DNA of 64,000 bases from Rufibacter immobilis. Its GTDB lineage: Bacteria; Bacteroidota; Bacteroidia; Cytophagales; Hymenobacteraceae. This document shows, piece by piece, positions 33,179 through 41,803 of this stretch (positions are counted from its first letter, which is position 1; the number at the start of each line of letters is the position of its first letter). Under the pieces are notes generated by a model. It saw only the letters and a program-made list of their open reading frames with translations. It was not told the origin of the DNA and did not search any database. A program made the translations under genes and the position numbers. The stretch lies in contig NZ_RJJE01000002.1 in assembly GCF_003721565.1 (NCBI RefSeq), forward strand, positions 496,001 through 560,000, given 5' to 3'.

Positions 33179-34438
33179 GTGGCAACAACACCCCCAATTC
33201 CGGAAGAACGGCATGACCCTTACGCTGTTCTCCGTATTCCTGAGTTCCGGCTTTATATCTCGGCCCGTTTCTGTATCACTTTGGCCATGCAAATCCAGGC
33301 GGTGGTGGTGGGGTGGCAGATCTATGACCTCACCAAAGATCCGCTGGCGCTGGGCTTGATTGGGTTGGTGGAGGCTATTCCGTCTATCACGGTGGCGCTC
33401 TATGCTGGCCACGTGGCCGATATTGTTCCGCGTAAGCGCATCATCATGACGGTGCTGAGCGTGCTGCTTTTCTGCTCTCTGTCGCTGTTGTTCTATACCT
33501 TAGATGTGGGGCAGGTGCTGCACCAGTTCGGCACCACGCCCATTTACTCTGTGATTTTCCTGAGCGGTCTGGCGCGTGGGTTCATGGGGCCGGCCACGTT
33601 TTCGTTCATGCCGCAGCTCTTGCCAGACAAAAAGTTCTACGCCAACGCCATCACCTGGAGCAGTTCCACGTGGCAGGCGGCCTCGGTGGCGGGCCCGGCC
33701 ATTGGCGGATTGGTGTACGCCTTCGGTGGGGTTTCAGCGGCGTTCAGCGTTGATGCCGCGCTGGTGTTGCTGGCGTTGGTGCTCTACGGTTTTATAGCGG
33801 GTAGGCCGCTGCCGCTGAGCAATGGCCCTAAACTCAACATCAAAGAAAGTTTGCAGACGGGGCTCAAGTTCGTGTTCGGGAACCAGATTATTTTGAGTGC
33901 GCTGGCCCTGGATATGTTTGCCGTGCTCTTCGGCGGAGCCGTGGCCTTGCTGCCCATTTTTGCGTCAGATATTCTCCAAATAGGGCCGCAGGGCTTGGGC
34001 TTACTGCGGTCGGCCCCAGCCATTGGCTCGGTGACTATGGCGGTGTTTATGGCCTACCGGCCGATTACCTTTAACGCTGGGAAGAAGATGCTGTGGGCTG
34101 TAGCGGGGTTTGGGGCCTGTATCATTGGGTTCGGGCTGTCGCAGCTTTTCTGGCTGTCGTTTGCCCTGCTGCTCCTGAGCGGCGTGCTGGACAGCGTATC
34201 GGTGATCATCCGCTCTACGTTGATCCATACGCTTACGCCAGAATACATGAAAGGCCGCGTCTCCAGCGTGAACAACATCTTTGTGGGCTCCAGCAACGAG
34301 ATCGGTTCCTTTGAATCTGGTCTGGCCGCCAAACTGCTGGGCGTGGTGCCCTCAGTGGTGTTCGGCGGCACGATGACCATCCTCATCGTTTCCTTCACCG
34401 CCTGGAAAGCCGATAAGCTCCGGAAGTTGAGTTTGTAG
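33179..34438 (+). CDS. MFS transporter (EntS/MFS_3-type)
   Basis: 419 residues with twelve predicted membrane segments. Family features: FRLYISARFCITLAMQIQAV at helix 1, GHVADIVPRKRIIM for the helix 2-3 loop (G-x-x-x-D-x-x-x-R/K-R), and TPEYMKGRVSSVNNIFVGSS in the second half. Probably a proton-linked exporter of siderophore, drug or metabolite; substrate unknown. The initiation codon is GTG (33179). Upstream TAACTTTA (33152-33159) is one base off the -7 consensus. A palindrome-terminator fusion follows 14 bp after the stop. Confidence 0.9.
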   Translation: MATTPPIPEERHDPYAVLRIPEFRLYISARFCITLAMQIQAVVVGWQIYDLTKDPLALGLIGLVEAIPSITVALYAGHVADIVPRKRIIMTVLSVLLFCSLSLLFYTLDVGQVLHQFGTTPIYSVIFLSGLARGFMGPATFSFMPQLLPDKKFYANAITWSSSTWQAASVAGPAIGGLVYAFGGVSAAFSVDAALVLLALVLYGFIAGRPLPLSNGPKLNIKESLQTGLKFVFGNQIILSALALDMFAVLFGGAVALLPIFASDILQIGPQGLGLLRSAPAIGSVTMAVFMAYRPITFNAGKKMLWAVAGFGACIIGFGLSQLFWLSFALLLLSGVLDSVSVIIRSTLIHTLTPEYMKGRVSSVNNIFVGSSNEIGSFESGLAAKLLGVVPSVVFGGTMTILIVSFTAWKADKLRKLSL

Positions 34439-34451
34439 CGGTAGTGAAAGC

Positions 34452-34511
34452 AAAACCCTCTGCGTTTAGAGGCTGTTTTCTGAAAAACAGCCTCTAAACG
34501 CAGAGGGTTTT
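34452..34511. terminator. Extended palindrome acting as bidirectional terminator
   Basis: AAAACCCTCT, a palindrome copy (34462-34501: GCGTTTAGAGGCTGTTTT / AAAACAGCCTCTAAACGC), AGAGGGTTTT. The family palindrome is embedded in a longer, fully paired stem of about 28 bp ending in a T run: a hairpin terminator grown round the repeat. It follows the MFS gene. Confidence 0.85.
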
Positions 34512-34550
34512 ATGGGTAGAGTTCTGTGCGGTTGTTAGGACAAAAGGCAG

Positions 34551-34597
34551 CTGGCGCAGACGCTCGTAGGAGCTACGCACACTACGAGGTCTTTTGA
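34551..34597 (+). repeat. GACGCTCG short repeat, copy 1
   Basis: Starts CTGGCGCAGACGCTCGTAGG and ends CTACGAGGTCTTTTGAG. Related copies at 41388-41428 (same strand) and 41804-41849 (opposite strand). It precedes element A by 31 bp, as the 41804 copy precedes element B in the same relative orientation. Confidence 0.75.
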
Positions 34598-34628
34598 GTG
34601 GGTGGTATTGCCGCTAGAGAAGTAGTTG

Positions 34629-34885
34629 AACCCACCCCTACCCCTCCCAGGAGGGGAGTCTTGTTGCATAGAAACGGAATTTCATGCTAGTAGAAGCCTT
34701 TTCCCTTGACATGGATAGAACATGAAAGCTACACCCGTGACTATGGCGGTGATCACACTCTAGCTATTACTCCCCTTTGAAAGGGGATATTGACATGGGA
34801 GAACACGCATCGCAGAGGAATGGGCGAACAGCAAATTCTCCACGCATTCCAGATATTCCCCTCCTCGGAGGGGTAGGGGTGGGTT
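34629..34885 (+). mobile_element. MITE-like element, copy A
   Basis: 257 bp with inverted ends CCCACCCCTACCCCTCC and GGAGGGGTAGGGGTGGG. Interior words (GGAGGGGAGTCTTGTTGCAT, TAGAAGCCTTTTCCC, ACACCCGTGAC) recur in reverse complement in copy B, so these are diverged copies of one element. It has no ORF. Non-autonomous mobile element or structured RNA. Confidence 0.7.
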
Positions 34886-34888
34886 CAT

Positions 34889-34926
34889 CCGTTTAGCGCC
34901 TCTTTATTCCCAAAACTAGCCAAAAC
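34889..34926. repeat. Operon-end palindrome, divergent arms
   Basis: CCGTTTAGCGCCTCTTTATT then CCCAAAACTAGCCAAAAC, 27 bp beyond the stop of the efflux-adaptor gene and abutting element A. Confidence 0.65.
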
Positions 34927-34953
34927 TGACTCAAGACTCAGAACTACCTAAGA

Positions 34954-36117
34954 TTACTCTTCCTCCTCCTTGTTCTCCTGCATGGCCAGCAGGTTATGCG
35001 CACCTTTCACGGCAATACGCCTGGAGTTCTGCAGTTCTGCGGGGAGTTGCACTTCCACGTAGCCATTTCCTTTCAGCCCGGTCTGCACTGCTACCCGTCT
35101 AAAAGCACGGTTGCCAGAGCTTGCATAGATGTACGAAACCCCTTGAAACTGCACCACGGCGCTTTCGGGCAGGGCGGTGACGGAGCGCTCTTTGGTGGGT
35201 ACGGTGGCGGTGACGTACATGCCGGGGAGCAGCTTGTGCTCGTCTGCGTGGGCTAAGTGTGCGTGCACGGGTACCGTTTTGTCGCCTTCCACGCTGTGGC
35301 CTACCAAGATGATTTCCGCGGAGCGAGGAGTGGCGTCATTGGGCAGGGTGTAGGTGAGGCGCTGGCCAGGGCTCAAGTAAGGCACGTCTTTCTCGAAGGC
35401 GTTGAGCTTGAGGTGCAGGTCATCGGTGTTCACCAGTTCAAACAGCACATCAGTAGAACTCACCATCTTGCCCACGTTCACCAGGGTGTTCTTCACAAAG
35501 CCGTTGATGGGCGAGACGATGTTGATGGTGCGGCTGATTTTCCCGTTTTGCAGGCGTGCCGGGTTGATGTTAATCATGAGCAGTTTCTCTCGCAACGCGG
35601 CCAGGCTGTTCTGCAGCACTTCGCGCTCAGTCTTCACCTGCTGCAGGTTTTTGAGGGCACTCACCTTCTCCTGCGTGAGCTCTTGCTGACGCGCATACTC
35701 CAGATTGGCCAGTTGCAGGCGGGCGCGGGTGTCTAAGTAATCCTGTTGCAGTTGCACGTAATCTTGGTGCTGGAGGGTGGCCAGGACCTGACCTTTGTTG
35801 ATGTGCTGGCCGGGCAGCAGGTTCATGGTTTTCACGAAGCCGCCGTAGGGCACTGACACACTCACCAAACTGGTGGGCGGCACGTCAATCTCCCCGGAGA
35901 GCTGCAAGGTGTTGCCCAGTTTCTGCTGCGATGGCGCACCCAACTCAATTCTTGTGTTCTGCATCTGCTGCTCGGTGAGCGTAATTACTTCCGGGTTTTC
36001 TGGGGCAGCAGCGGCGGATTGGGCGGCAGGGGTTTCCATTTCGGGGCTGTTTTTCTCAGAACACGCCGAAACCAGCAAAAGTCCGACGAAAGCGTAAGAT
36101 AAAATATTGGTTCTCAT
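34954..36117 (-). CDS. czcB: Metal-efflux RND periplasmic adaptor (CusB/CzcB family)
   Basis: 387-residue lipoprotein membrane-fusion protein (lipobox LVSAC, Cys19) after a short acidic/Ala linker. The lipoyl/barrel-sandwich hairpin halves are SVPYGGFVKTMNLLPGQHINKGQVLATL and KISRTINIVSPINGFVKNTLVN, with an alpha-helical hairpin between them (about 120-200), then beta-barrel and membrane-proximal domains. It bridges pump and outer-membrane channel. It follows the pump gene with 1 base between stop and start, so is translationally coupled. No Met/His-rich CusB-type metal-binding N-terminus is evident. The gene begins with a stretch resembling the dispersed palindrome, probably by chance. Confidence 0.92.
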   Translation of the reverse strand: MRTNILSYAFVGLLLVSACSEKNSPEMETPAAQSAAAAPENPEVITLTEQQMQNTRIELGAPSQQKLGNTLQLSGEIDVPPTSLVSVSVPYGGFVKTMNLLPGQHINKGQVLATLQHQDYVQLQQDYLDTRARLQLANLEYARQQELTQEKVSALKNLQQVKTEREVLQNSLAALREKLLMININPARLQNGKISRTINIVSPINGFVKNTLVNVGKMVSSTDVLFELVNTDDLHLKLNAFEKDVPYLSPGQRLTYTLPNDATPRSAEIILVGHSVEGDKTVPVHAHLAHADEHKLLPGMYVTATVPTKERSVTALPESAVVQFQGVSYIYASSGNRAFRRVAVQTGLKGNGYVEVQLPAELQNSRRIAVKGAHNLLAMQENKEEEE

Positions 36118-36118
36118 A

Positions 36119-39100
36119 TTAGTTGCCTCTTAGGTATTGGAGTTGAAAGACGTTTAATTGATAATCCAGCAGAAGCTGGAGGTAATTCTGCTGGGTGCGC
36201 AGCTGCTGGTCGGCGGCCTGGAGGTAGCTCAGGTAGCTGGCCTCGCCGCTGCGGTAAGCTTTGTCGGCTTGGGTGAGGGCCAGGCGAGCGTTCACCAGCA
36301 CCTGATCCCGGTAAAACTGCACGCTCTGGCGCAGCCGCTGGTGGGTTTCCTGCGCCGCCTGCCACTCGCTCTGCAAGAGGTGCTGCTGGTTTTGGAGCAA
36401 GGCCTCCGCGGCTTGCTTGCCCAAAGCGGCAGCTTTCACCCGCGCCCGTTGTGCCCCTTGCCACAGCGGCACCGCCACCCCCGCTTCCACCCCCTGAAAC
36501 CGACGGCTTCTGTCAGCGGCTGTTTCTACGCGCCCGTTGATGTCATAAGTACCAATCAAGGACTGGTTGAAATACCCCAGCGTAAGATCAGGCGCTAATC
36601 TGCTTTTCTCCACCTGCCGCTCGCGGTCAGCTACGGCAATCTGCTGTTGGTGCACTTGCAGGAGCGGGTGGTGCTGGGTTTCGGCTACGCCGAAGGAAGT
36701 GCTGTCCAGTTGCAGCGGCTGCGGCTTGATGTGCAAGGGTTGCGGGGCCTGCACCAAAGCATTCAACTGCGCCTGCGCCACGGCTAAAGCGCTCTGGTTC
36801 TGCCGGAGGCGGTCGGTGAGTTCCAGGCGTTGGGTAGTGGCGGTGGTTTTCTCCAGCAGCCCCGTCTCTCCGGTCCTGAACCTGACCTCGGCGGCCCGCT
36901 CTAATACCTGAAAGATGCTATCTTGCCGCTGTAGCAGTTGGTGGGCCTGATGCAGAAATGCCAACCGGGCATAGGCTTGCTTTACCTGATACAGCAGGTC
37001 GTGCTGCTCCAGATTCAGTTGTTGCTGGCTCAGGTTCTTCTGTTCCTGCAACAGCTTGCCCTGCGCTTTCCACACCGTAGGGAACGGAATAGTCTGGCTC
37101 ACGCCAATGCGGTCATCGGTGATGGGGCTGTTGATTTCGCCCTGGCTATAGGAAAGCTCGGTCTTGGGAATGTCCACGGCGGTTTTCTGCAACGCACCCC
37201 GCATCTCTACTTCCAGCACCGTGCTTTTGAGCTGCTGGTTGTGCTGCTTCGCTAGCTCCAGCACCTGGGCCAGCGACAGCGTTTGCGGCGGAGTGGTTTG
37301 GGCTTGCGTGTTCAAAGGCAACGCCAGACCGAACGGCAGGAGCCACAGCGCCGCCGATTTCTTCAGCCCGCCAAAGCCCCGCTCCGAGAAATAGTAGATG
37401 ATGGGCAGCACCACCAGCGTGAGCAGCGTAGCCGAGAGCAGTCCGCCAATCACCACGGTAGCCAAAGGTTTCTGCACTTCGGCGCCCGCCGAGGAGGACA
37501 AGGCCATGGGCAGGAAACCGAGCGAGGCCACGGTGGCCGTCATGATGATGGGCCGCAGACGGGCAGCCGTTCCTTCGCGTATGATTTGTTCCAGGTTGGT
37601 CATGCCGCTGGCTTTTAGTTGGTTGAAATACCCGATCATCACAATGCCGTTGAGCACCGCCACGCCAAACAGCGCAATGAAGCCCACACCCGCCGAGATG
37701 CTGAACGGCATGTCTCGCAGGAGCAGGGCAAACACGCCACCAATGGCCGACAGCGGAATGGCCGTGAAGATGAGGATAGACTGTTTAATGGATTTGAAGG
37801 CAAAAAACAGCAGCACGAAGATGAGCGCCAACGCCAGCGGGACCGCCACCGAGAGCCGTTCTTTGGCTTCAATCAGGTTCTGGAATTCGCCGCCGTAGGT
37901 GATGGTGTAGCCGGGCGGCAACTGAATCTGCGCCTCAATTTTCTGCTGAATCTCGGTGACAATGCTCTGCACATCGCGGTTGCGCACGTTAAAACCAATG
38001 GTGATGCGGCGGCGGGTGCCGTCGCGCTGAATCTGGTTGGGGCCTTCCTTCATCTCCACCTGGGCAATGTGCTCCAGCGGAATCTGCAGGCCGTTTTCAT
38101 TGCTCACGTACAGGCGCTGCACATCCGTAATGTCCTGTCGGTTCTGCTGGTTCAGGCGCACCACCAGGTCAAAGCGTTTCTCGCCTTCATACACCTGGCC
38201 CGCAATTTCACCGGCAAAGGCGGCGGTGACGGTGCGGTTCACGTCTGCAATGGTGAGGCCATAGCGGGCAATCTGCTCGCGATCATATTGTACCACCACC
38301 TGCGGCAGTCCACTCATTTCCTCAATGTACAGGTCCTGCGCGCCTTCAATGGGTTGCACCAGTTTGCCAATTTTCTGCGCGTACAGGGCCAGCTGGTCCA
38401 TGTCTTCGCCGTAGATTTTGAGCACCACGTCTTGCCGCGCGCCCGTCATGAGCTCATTGAACCGCATCTGAATGGGCTGCTGCACGCCGAAGGTGGCCTG
38501 GGGAAGATTCTGGTGCAGGACGTCAGACATTTTGTTGGCCAGCTCCACCCGGGAACTGGCGCTGGTCCATTGGTCGCGTTCTTTCAGGACCACAATCATG
38601 TCGCCTAGTTCCACGGGGTTGGGTTCGGTGGGCACTTCGGCAGAGCCGATTTTGGTGACTACTTTCTCTACCTCAGGGAAGGTCTGCTTGAGTACCTTGG
38701 AGGCTTTCTGCACCACTTCAATAGTCTCGTTAAGGGAGCTGCCGGTGAGCACGCGGGTTTCAATGGCAAAATCGCCTTCGTCCAGTGACGGAATAAACTC
38801 GCCGCCCATCTGCGTGAACAGCACCAATGACAGCGCGAACAACCCCAATGCAATGCCCAATACCAATGTTTTGGCGCGCAACGCGAAGTTGAGGAGCGGT
38901 TGGTACGCGCGGTTGATGGCCTGCATGATTCGGTCTGAAATGTTCTCTTTGTGCTGGGTTTTGCGGCTCAAGACCAGCGAGGCCATCATGGGCACGTAGG
39001 TGAGCGACAGCAGGAACGCCCCCAGAATGGCGAAGGAAACGGTCTGCGCCATGGGCTTGAACATCTTGCCCTCAATGCCCACCAGCGCCAGAATAGGCAG

Positions 39101-40489
39101 GTACACAATTAAAATGATAATTTGCCCGAACGACGCAAAGCCCATCATCTTGCTGGCCGAGCCCTGCACCTCATCGTCCATCTGCTTGCGCGAGAGCCTG
39201 AACACGCCCTGCTGCGCGTACTCGCTGGTATGGATGCTGTGAATGACCGCCTCCACAATAATCACAGCCCCGTCCACAATCAGCCCGAAGTCCAGTGCGC
39301 CCAGGCTCATGAGGTTCCCAGACACGCCAAACACGTTCATGAGCGAGATGGCAAACAGCATGGCCAGCGGAATCACGGAGGCCACCAACAAGCCTGCCCG
39401 CCAGTTGCCCAAGAGCAGCACCAGCACGAACACCACAATCAGCGCGCCCTCGGCGAGGTTGGTTTCTACGGTGTTGATGGCGCGGTTCACCAGCTTGGTG
39501 CGGTCCAGGAATGGCTCCAGCACCACGCCCTTCGGTAGGGTTTTCCTGATTTCAGCCACCTTGTCCTTCACCCGCTGAATCACCTGGGACGAGTTTTCGC
39601 CTTTGAGCATCATCACAATGCCGCCCGCTACTTCGCCCTGCTCGTTCACCATGGCGCCGTACCGAATGGCCGAACCTTCCCGCACCTCGGCCACGTCTCT
39701 TATTAGGACTGGCGCACCGCCTGCGGTGTTGGTGACCACAATGCGGCCAATGTCCTCGGGACTTTTCACCAGCCCTTCGGTGCGGATGAAGTAGGCGTTG
39801 GGGTCTTTTTCAATGTAAGCGCCGCCCGCGTTGGCGTTGTTTTTCTCCAGCGCGTTGAAAATATGGGTGATGGTGAGGTTGAAACTGCGGAGCTTCTCGG
39901 GGTTGATGGCTACCTCATACTGCTTCAGCTTGCCCCCGAAACTACTGACCTCGGCCACGCCGGGCGTTCCCAACAGTTGCCGACGCACAATCCAGTCCTG
40001 AATGGTGCGCAGTTCGGTGGCGTTGTACTTGCTTTCATATCCGGCCGCCGGCCGAAGCTCATATTGGTAAATCTCGCCCAAACCGCTGGAAATAGGCGCC
40101 AACGTGGGCGAACCCATGCCTTCGGGAATCTGTTCCTCGGCTTCTTTCAGTTTCTCGGTGATCTGCTGGCGGGCCCAGTAAATGTCGCGGTCCTCGTCAA
40201 AGACCACCGTCACCAACGACAGCCCGAAACGGGAGAACGACCTGATCTCGGTCACGCCCGGCACGCTGGCCACCGACTGCTCCACGGGGAACGAGATGAG
40301 CCGCTCCACCTCCTGCGCCCCCAACGACGGCGACACCGTGATGACCTGCACCTGGTTGTTGGTGATGTCGGGCACGGCATCAATGGGCAGGCGCTGCACG
40401 TTGTACACGCCCCACGCCACCAGCGCCACCGTGAGCAAGCCTATCACCAGCTTGTTCTTGATGGAAAACTCTATAATCTTCTGTAACAT
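36119..40489 (-). CDS. czcA: CzcA/CusA-type RND metal-efflux pump fused to a TolC/CzcC-like outer-membrane factor
   Basis: 1456 residues, about 400 more than a normal HME-RND pump. Residues 1 to ~1040 are the proton-driven inner-membrane pump: MLQKIIEFSIKNKLVIGLL start, porter loops, and helix 4 signature ALDFGLIVDGAVIIVEAV, matching the DFGX3DGAX3VE pattern of CzcA-like (Zn/Co/Cd/Ni) exporters rather than Cu/Ag CusA. Residues ~1065-1456 are an outer-membrane factor of about 390 residues (TLSLAQVLELAKQHNQQL ... GVAVPLWQGAQRARVKAA). Between them LKKSAALWLLPFGLALPL and NTQAQ look like an internal signal peptide with a cleavage site, which would send the last domain across the membrane. Similar fusions occur in Bacteroidota. 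Adaptor gene follows 1 bp downstream. Confidence 0.93.
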   Translation of the reverse strand: MLQKIIEFSIKNKLVIGLLTVALVAWGVYNVQRLPIDAVPDITNNQVQVITVSPSLGAQEVERLISFPVEQSVASVPGVTEIRSFSRFGLSLVTVVFDEDRDIYWARQQITEKLKEAEEQIPEGMGSPTLAPISSGLGEIYQYELRPAAGYESKYNATELRTIQDWIVRRQLLGTPGVAEVSSFGGKLKQYEVAINPEKLRSFNLTITHIFNALEKNNANAGGAYIEKDPNAYFIRTEGLVKSPEDIGRIVVTNTAGGAPVLIRDVAEVREGSAIRYGAMVNEQGEVAGGIVMMLKGENSSQVIQRVKDKVAEIRKTLPKGVVLEPFLDRTKLVNRAINTVETNLAEGALIVVFVLVLLLGNWRAGLLVASVIPLAMLFAISLMNVFGVSGNLMSLGALDFGLIVDGAVIIVEAVIHSIHTSEYAQQGVFRLSRKQMDDEVQGSASKMMGFASFGQIIILIVYLPILALVGIEGKMFKPMAQTVSFAILGAFLLSLTYVPMMASLVLSRKTQHKENISDRIMQAINRAYQPLLNFALRAKTLVLGIALGLFALSLVLFTQMGGEFIPSLDEGDFAIETRVLTGSSLNETIEVVQKASKVLKQTFPEVEKVVTKIGSAEVPTEPNPVELGDMIVVLKERDQWTSASSRVELANKMSDVLHQNLPQATFGVQQPIQMRFNELMTGARQDVVLKIYGEDMDQLALYAQKIGKLVQPIEGAQDLYIEEMSGLPQVVVQYDREQIARYGLTIADVNRTVTAAFAGEIAGQVYEGEKRFDLVVRLNQQNRQDITDVQRLYVSNENGLQIPLEHIAQVEMKEGPNQIQRDGTRRRITIGFNVRNRDVQSIVTEIQQKIEAQIQLPPGYTITYGGEFQNLIEAKERLSVAVPLALALIFVLLFFAFKSIKQSILIFTAIPLSAIGGVFALLLRDMPFSISAGVGFIALFGVAVLNGIVMIGYFNQLKASGMTNLEQIIREGTAARLRPIIMTATVASLGFLPMALSSSAGAEVQKPLATVVIGGLLSATLLTLVVLPIIYYFSERGFGGLKKSAALWLLPFGLALPLNTQAQTTPPQTLSLAQVLELAKQHNQQLKSTVLEVEMRGALQKTAVDIPKTELSYSQGEINSPITDDRIGVSQTIPFPTVWKAQGKLLQEQKNLSQQQLNLEQHDLLYQVKQAYARLAFLHQAHQLLQRQDSIFQVLERAAEVRFRTGETGLLEKTTATTQRLELTDRLRQNQSALAVAQAQLNALVQAPQPLHIKPQPLQLDSTSFGVAETQHHPLLQVHQQQIAVADRERQVEKSRLAPDLTLGYFNQSLIGTYDINGRVETAADRSRRFQGVEAGVAVPLWQGAQRARVKAAALGKQAAEALLQNQQHLLQSEWQAAQETHQRLRQSVQFYRDQVLVNARLALTQADKAYRSGEASYLSYLQAADQQLRTQQNYLQLLLDYQLNVFQLQYLRGN

Positions 40490-40510
40490 GTTCTTGATTT
40501 GGAATGACGC

Positions 40511-40547
40511 CGTTTCTGGCCTGTTTTCTCAAAAACAAGCCAAAAGC
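40511..40547. repeat. Operon-end palindrome, second arm type
   Basis: CGTTTCTGGCCTGTTTTCTC then AAAAACAAGCCAAAAGC, 22 bp upstream of the pump start codon, between it and the 127-residue gene. Confidence 0.65.
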
Positions 40548-40684
40548 AGCAAAGCCGGAGAACGCCTGAACGGTAGCCGTCCCGACGGTTCTGGGAAAAT
40601 GAGGTTGATTGGGCTATTGGCAGAGACGCTCACAGGTCTGGGTTAGTCCTGAGTGCTGAGTCTAGAGTTCTGAGTTTGGAGTGT

Positions 40685-40720
40685 GTTTCGGGGCAGTTTT
40701 TCAGAAAATAGGCCAAAAAC
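40685..40720. repeat. Operon-end palindrome, hybrid arms
   Basis: GTTTCGGGGCAGTTTTTCAG then AAAATAGGCCAAAAAC. Located 3' of the 127-residue gene on the minus strand, 200 bp beyond its stop. Confidence 0.65.
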
Positions 40721-40761
40721 AACTTTACACTTCTCGTTCAGGACTGAATGCACCAGATCTT

Positions 40762-40857
40762 TCTTTGTCATCCTGGAAGGAACTTGGTTGCGAACGGTAG
40801 TGACGTTTCTTGAACGCTATACTAGTTTGCTCACAAGGTTCTTTCAGAATGACAGAA
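40762..40857. repeat. 96-bp inverted-repeat element (GTCATCC type)
   Basis: Ends TTTGTCATCCTGGAAGGAAC and the complement GTTCTTTCAGAATGACAGAA form roughly 30-bp imperfect inverted arms around a ~35-base centre. A single-end copy is at 45461-45490. GTCATCCTG words of this sort are frequent intergenic repeats in Bacteroidota. Confidence 0.7.
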
Positions 40858-40919
40858 GAGAGAAGCCTGGGCTTTTGAAAGTAGCCAGACTGCTGTTGCT
40901 GCCAATAAAAGGGGAGTTG

Positions 40920-41303
40920 TTACGCTACCTGCGGAGGTTGCCAAATGCTACCGGCAAAGGCGTCTGCCACTCTGGGTTGAGGGTGGGAAAGGTAATGCTG
41001 TGGCTCCTGGGTTTCCTGTAACTGGAAAGAAGGCTGCAGCAAAGGCACGGCTACAAAGTAATCATACGCCGAGTTGCCCATCTGCTTGAGCGGGAGCCGG
41101 TCGTGGTTTTCTGAGCGGGTGTTTTCGGAGCCCTGGTAGTGCATGTGCAGGAACTCCGTGAAGCTTAACTGTCCGTTCAGGGCCACGTGCGTCTGGTAGT
41201 GCTGCAGCAAATCAGAGATTTTGGAAAGCTCATGCAGGTCTGAGTTGGGCAGCAGGGAGCCCAGGAAAAGATACACCGCAAAGAAGATAACCCTGATTTT
41301 CAA
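40920..41303 (-). CDS. Small secreted protein preceding the metal-efflux operon
   Basis: 127 residues: short hydrophobic N-terminus (MKIRVIFFAVYLFLGSLL), helical part (LHELSKISDLLQHYQTHVALNG), His-rich midsection (FTEFLHMHYQGSENTRSENHD) and the closing GSIWQPPQVA. Proteins with this layout and a terminal SIWQPP motif are, as I recall, common just upstream of CzcA/CusA-type genes in Bacteroidota. Six histidines make a periplasmic metal-binding or sensing role plausible, but that is inference. A 430-bp repeat-rich gap separates it from the pump gene. Confidence 0.7.
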   Translation of the reverse strand: MKIRVIFFAVYLFLGSLLPNSDLHELSKISDLLQHYQTHVALNGQLSFTEFLHMHYQGSENTRSENHDRLPLKQMGNSAYDYFVAVPLLQPSFQLQETQEPQHYLSHPQPRVADAFAGSIWQPPQVA

Positions 41304-41387
41304 AGCAACTGCGTAGGTTCTGGGGGCAAAGATAACGGGAATGGTAGAAAGATGGAAATCAAAGATAAAGAGAGGGGGCGTGGGTAC

Positions 41388-41428
41388 AGACGCTCGCAGG
41401 TCCTCCGGACGCTACGAGGCCTTGGGAG
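41388..41428 (+). repeat. GACGCTCG short repeat, copy 2
   Basis: AGACGCTCGCAGGTCCTCCG ... CTACGAGGCCTTGGGAG. Inverted relative to 41804-41849, so the two flank element B and the GAGTC hairpins. Confidence 0.75.
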
Positions 41429-41462
41429 AATCGCTGATTGCTCATTGAAAAAAAACAAGCAC

Positions 41463-41514
41463 TGGCGCGAGTCTTTGACTCGTGACATGTAGTGGTGCGA
41501 GTCTCCAGACTCGC
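41463..41514. repeat. Two tandem GAGTC hairpins
   Basis: GGCGCGAGTCTTTGACTCG and GGTGCGAGTCTCCAGACTCG are near-copies spaced 11 bp apart. Each is itself an inverted repeat (CGAGTC TTT GACTCG; GCGAGTCT CC AGACTCGC). Confidence 0.65.
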
Positions 41515-41545
41515 CGGGAGCCATGGGAAGATCTGCCATGCGTAG

Positions 41546-41775
41546 ACCCACCCCTACCCCTCCCGGGAGGGGAATGATCTGGAAGGCGCGGATCAGCAGG
41601 TGTCAACATCCCCTTCGCCCCCTTCAAAGGGGGAGTATCAGCTAGGGTGTGGTCAAAGCCATCGTCACGGGTGTCGCTTTCGTGCTCTACCATTCCATGG
41701 GAAAGGCTTCTACTGATATGCGATTCAGCTCCTATGCAACAAGACTCCCCTCCTGGGAGGGGTAGGGGTGGGTTC
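41546..41775 (-). mobile_element. MITE-like element, copy B
   Basis: 230 bp, same ends as copy A but in opposite orientation. Read on the minus strand it shares GGAGGGGAGTCTTGTTGCAT, GTAGAAGCCTTTCCC and ACACCCGTGAC in the same order, plus CCCTTTGA...GGGG near the middle. About 27 bp shorter than A through internal gaps. Confidence 0.7.
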
Positions 41776-41803
41776 AATCGGCTGGCCGCCGCATTATCGT
41801 CCG

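Larger units (their letters stand above)
34439..34953. other. Repeat-rich convergent intergenic region
   Basis: 515 bp between the MFS and efflux-adaptor genes. It contains the extended palindrome, a 47-bp GACGCTCG repeat (34551-34597), the 257-bp GGGGTAGGGG-type element copy A, and another palindrome (34889-34926). No coding frame is supported. Confidence 0.7.
40490..40919. other. Repeat-rich gap upstream of the efflux pump
   Basis: 430 bp holding two palindrome copies (40511, 40685), a partial GACGCTCA-type word near 40625 and the 96-bp GTCATCC inverted repeat (40762-40857). No ORF supported; promoter of the efflux operon must be here but no clear TANNTTTG was found. Confidence 0.6.

Noticed and set aside
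36039-36072. Palindrome-like sequence inside the efflux-adaptor gene
   Set aside because: TTTCGGGGCTGTTTTTCTCA resembles one arm, but the other side does not pair and it falls in the lipoprotein linker codons; more likely chance than an inserted copy.
34927-40677. Similar CTCAGAACT words at both ends of the efflux operon (about 34935 and 40665)
   Set aside because: The match is only about ten bases in simple AGTC-type sequence; not enough to call flanking repeats of a mobile unit.
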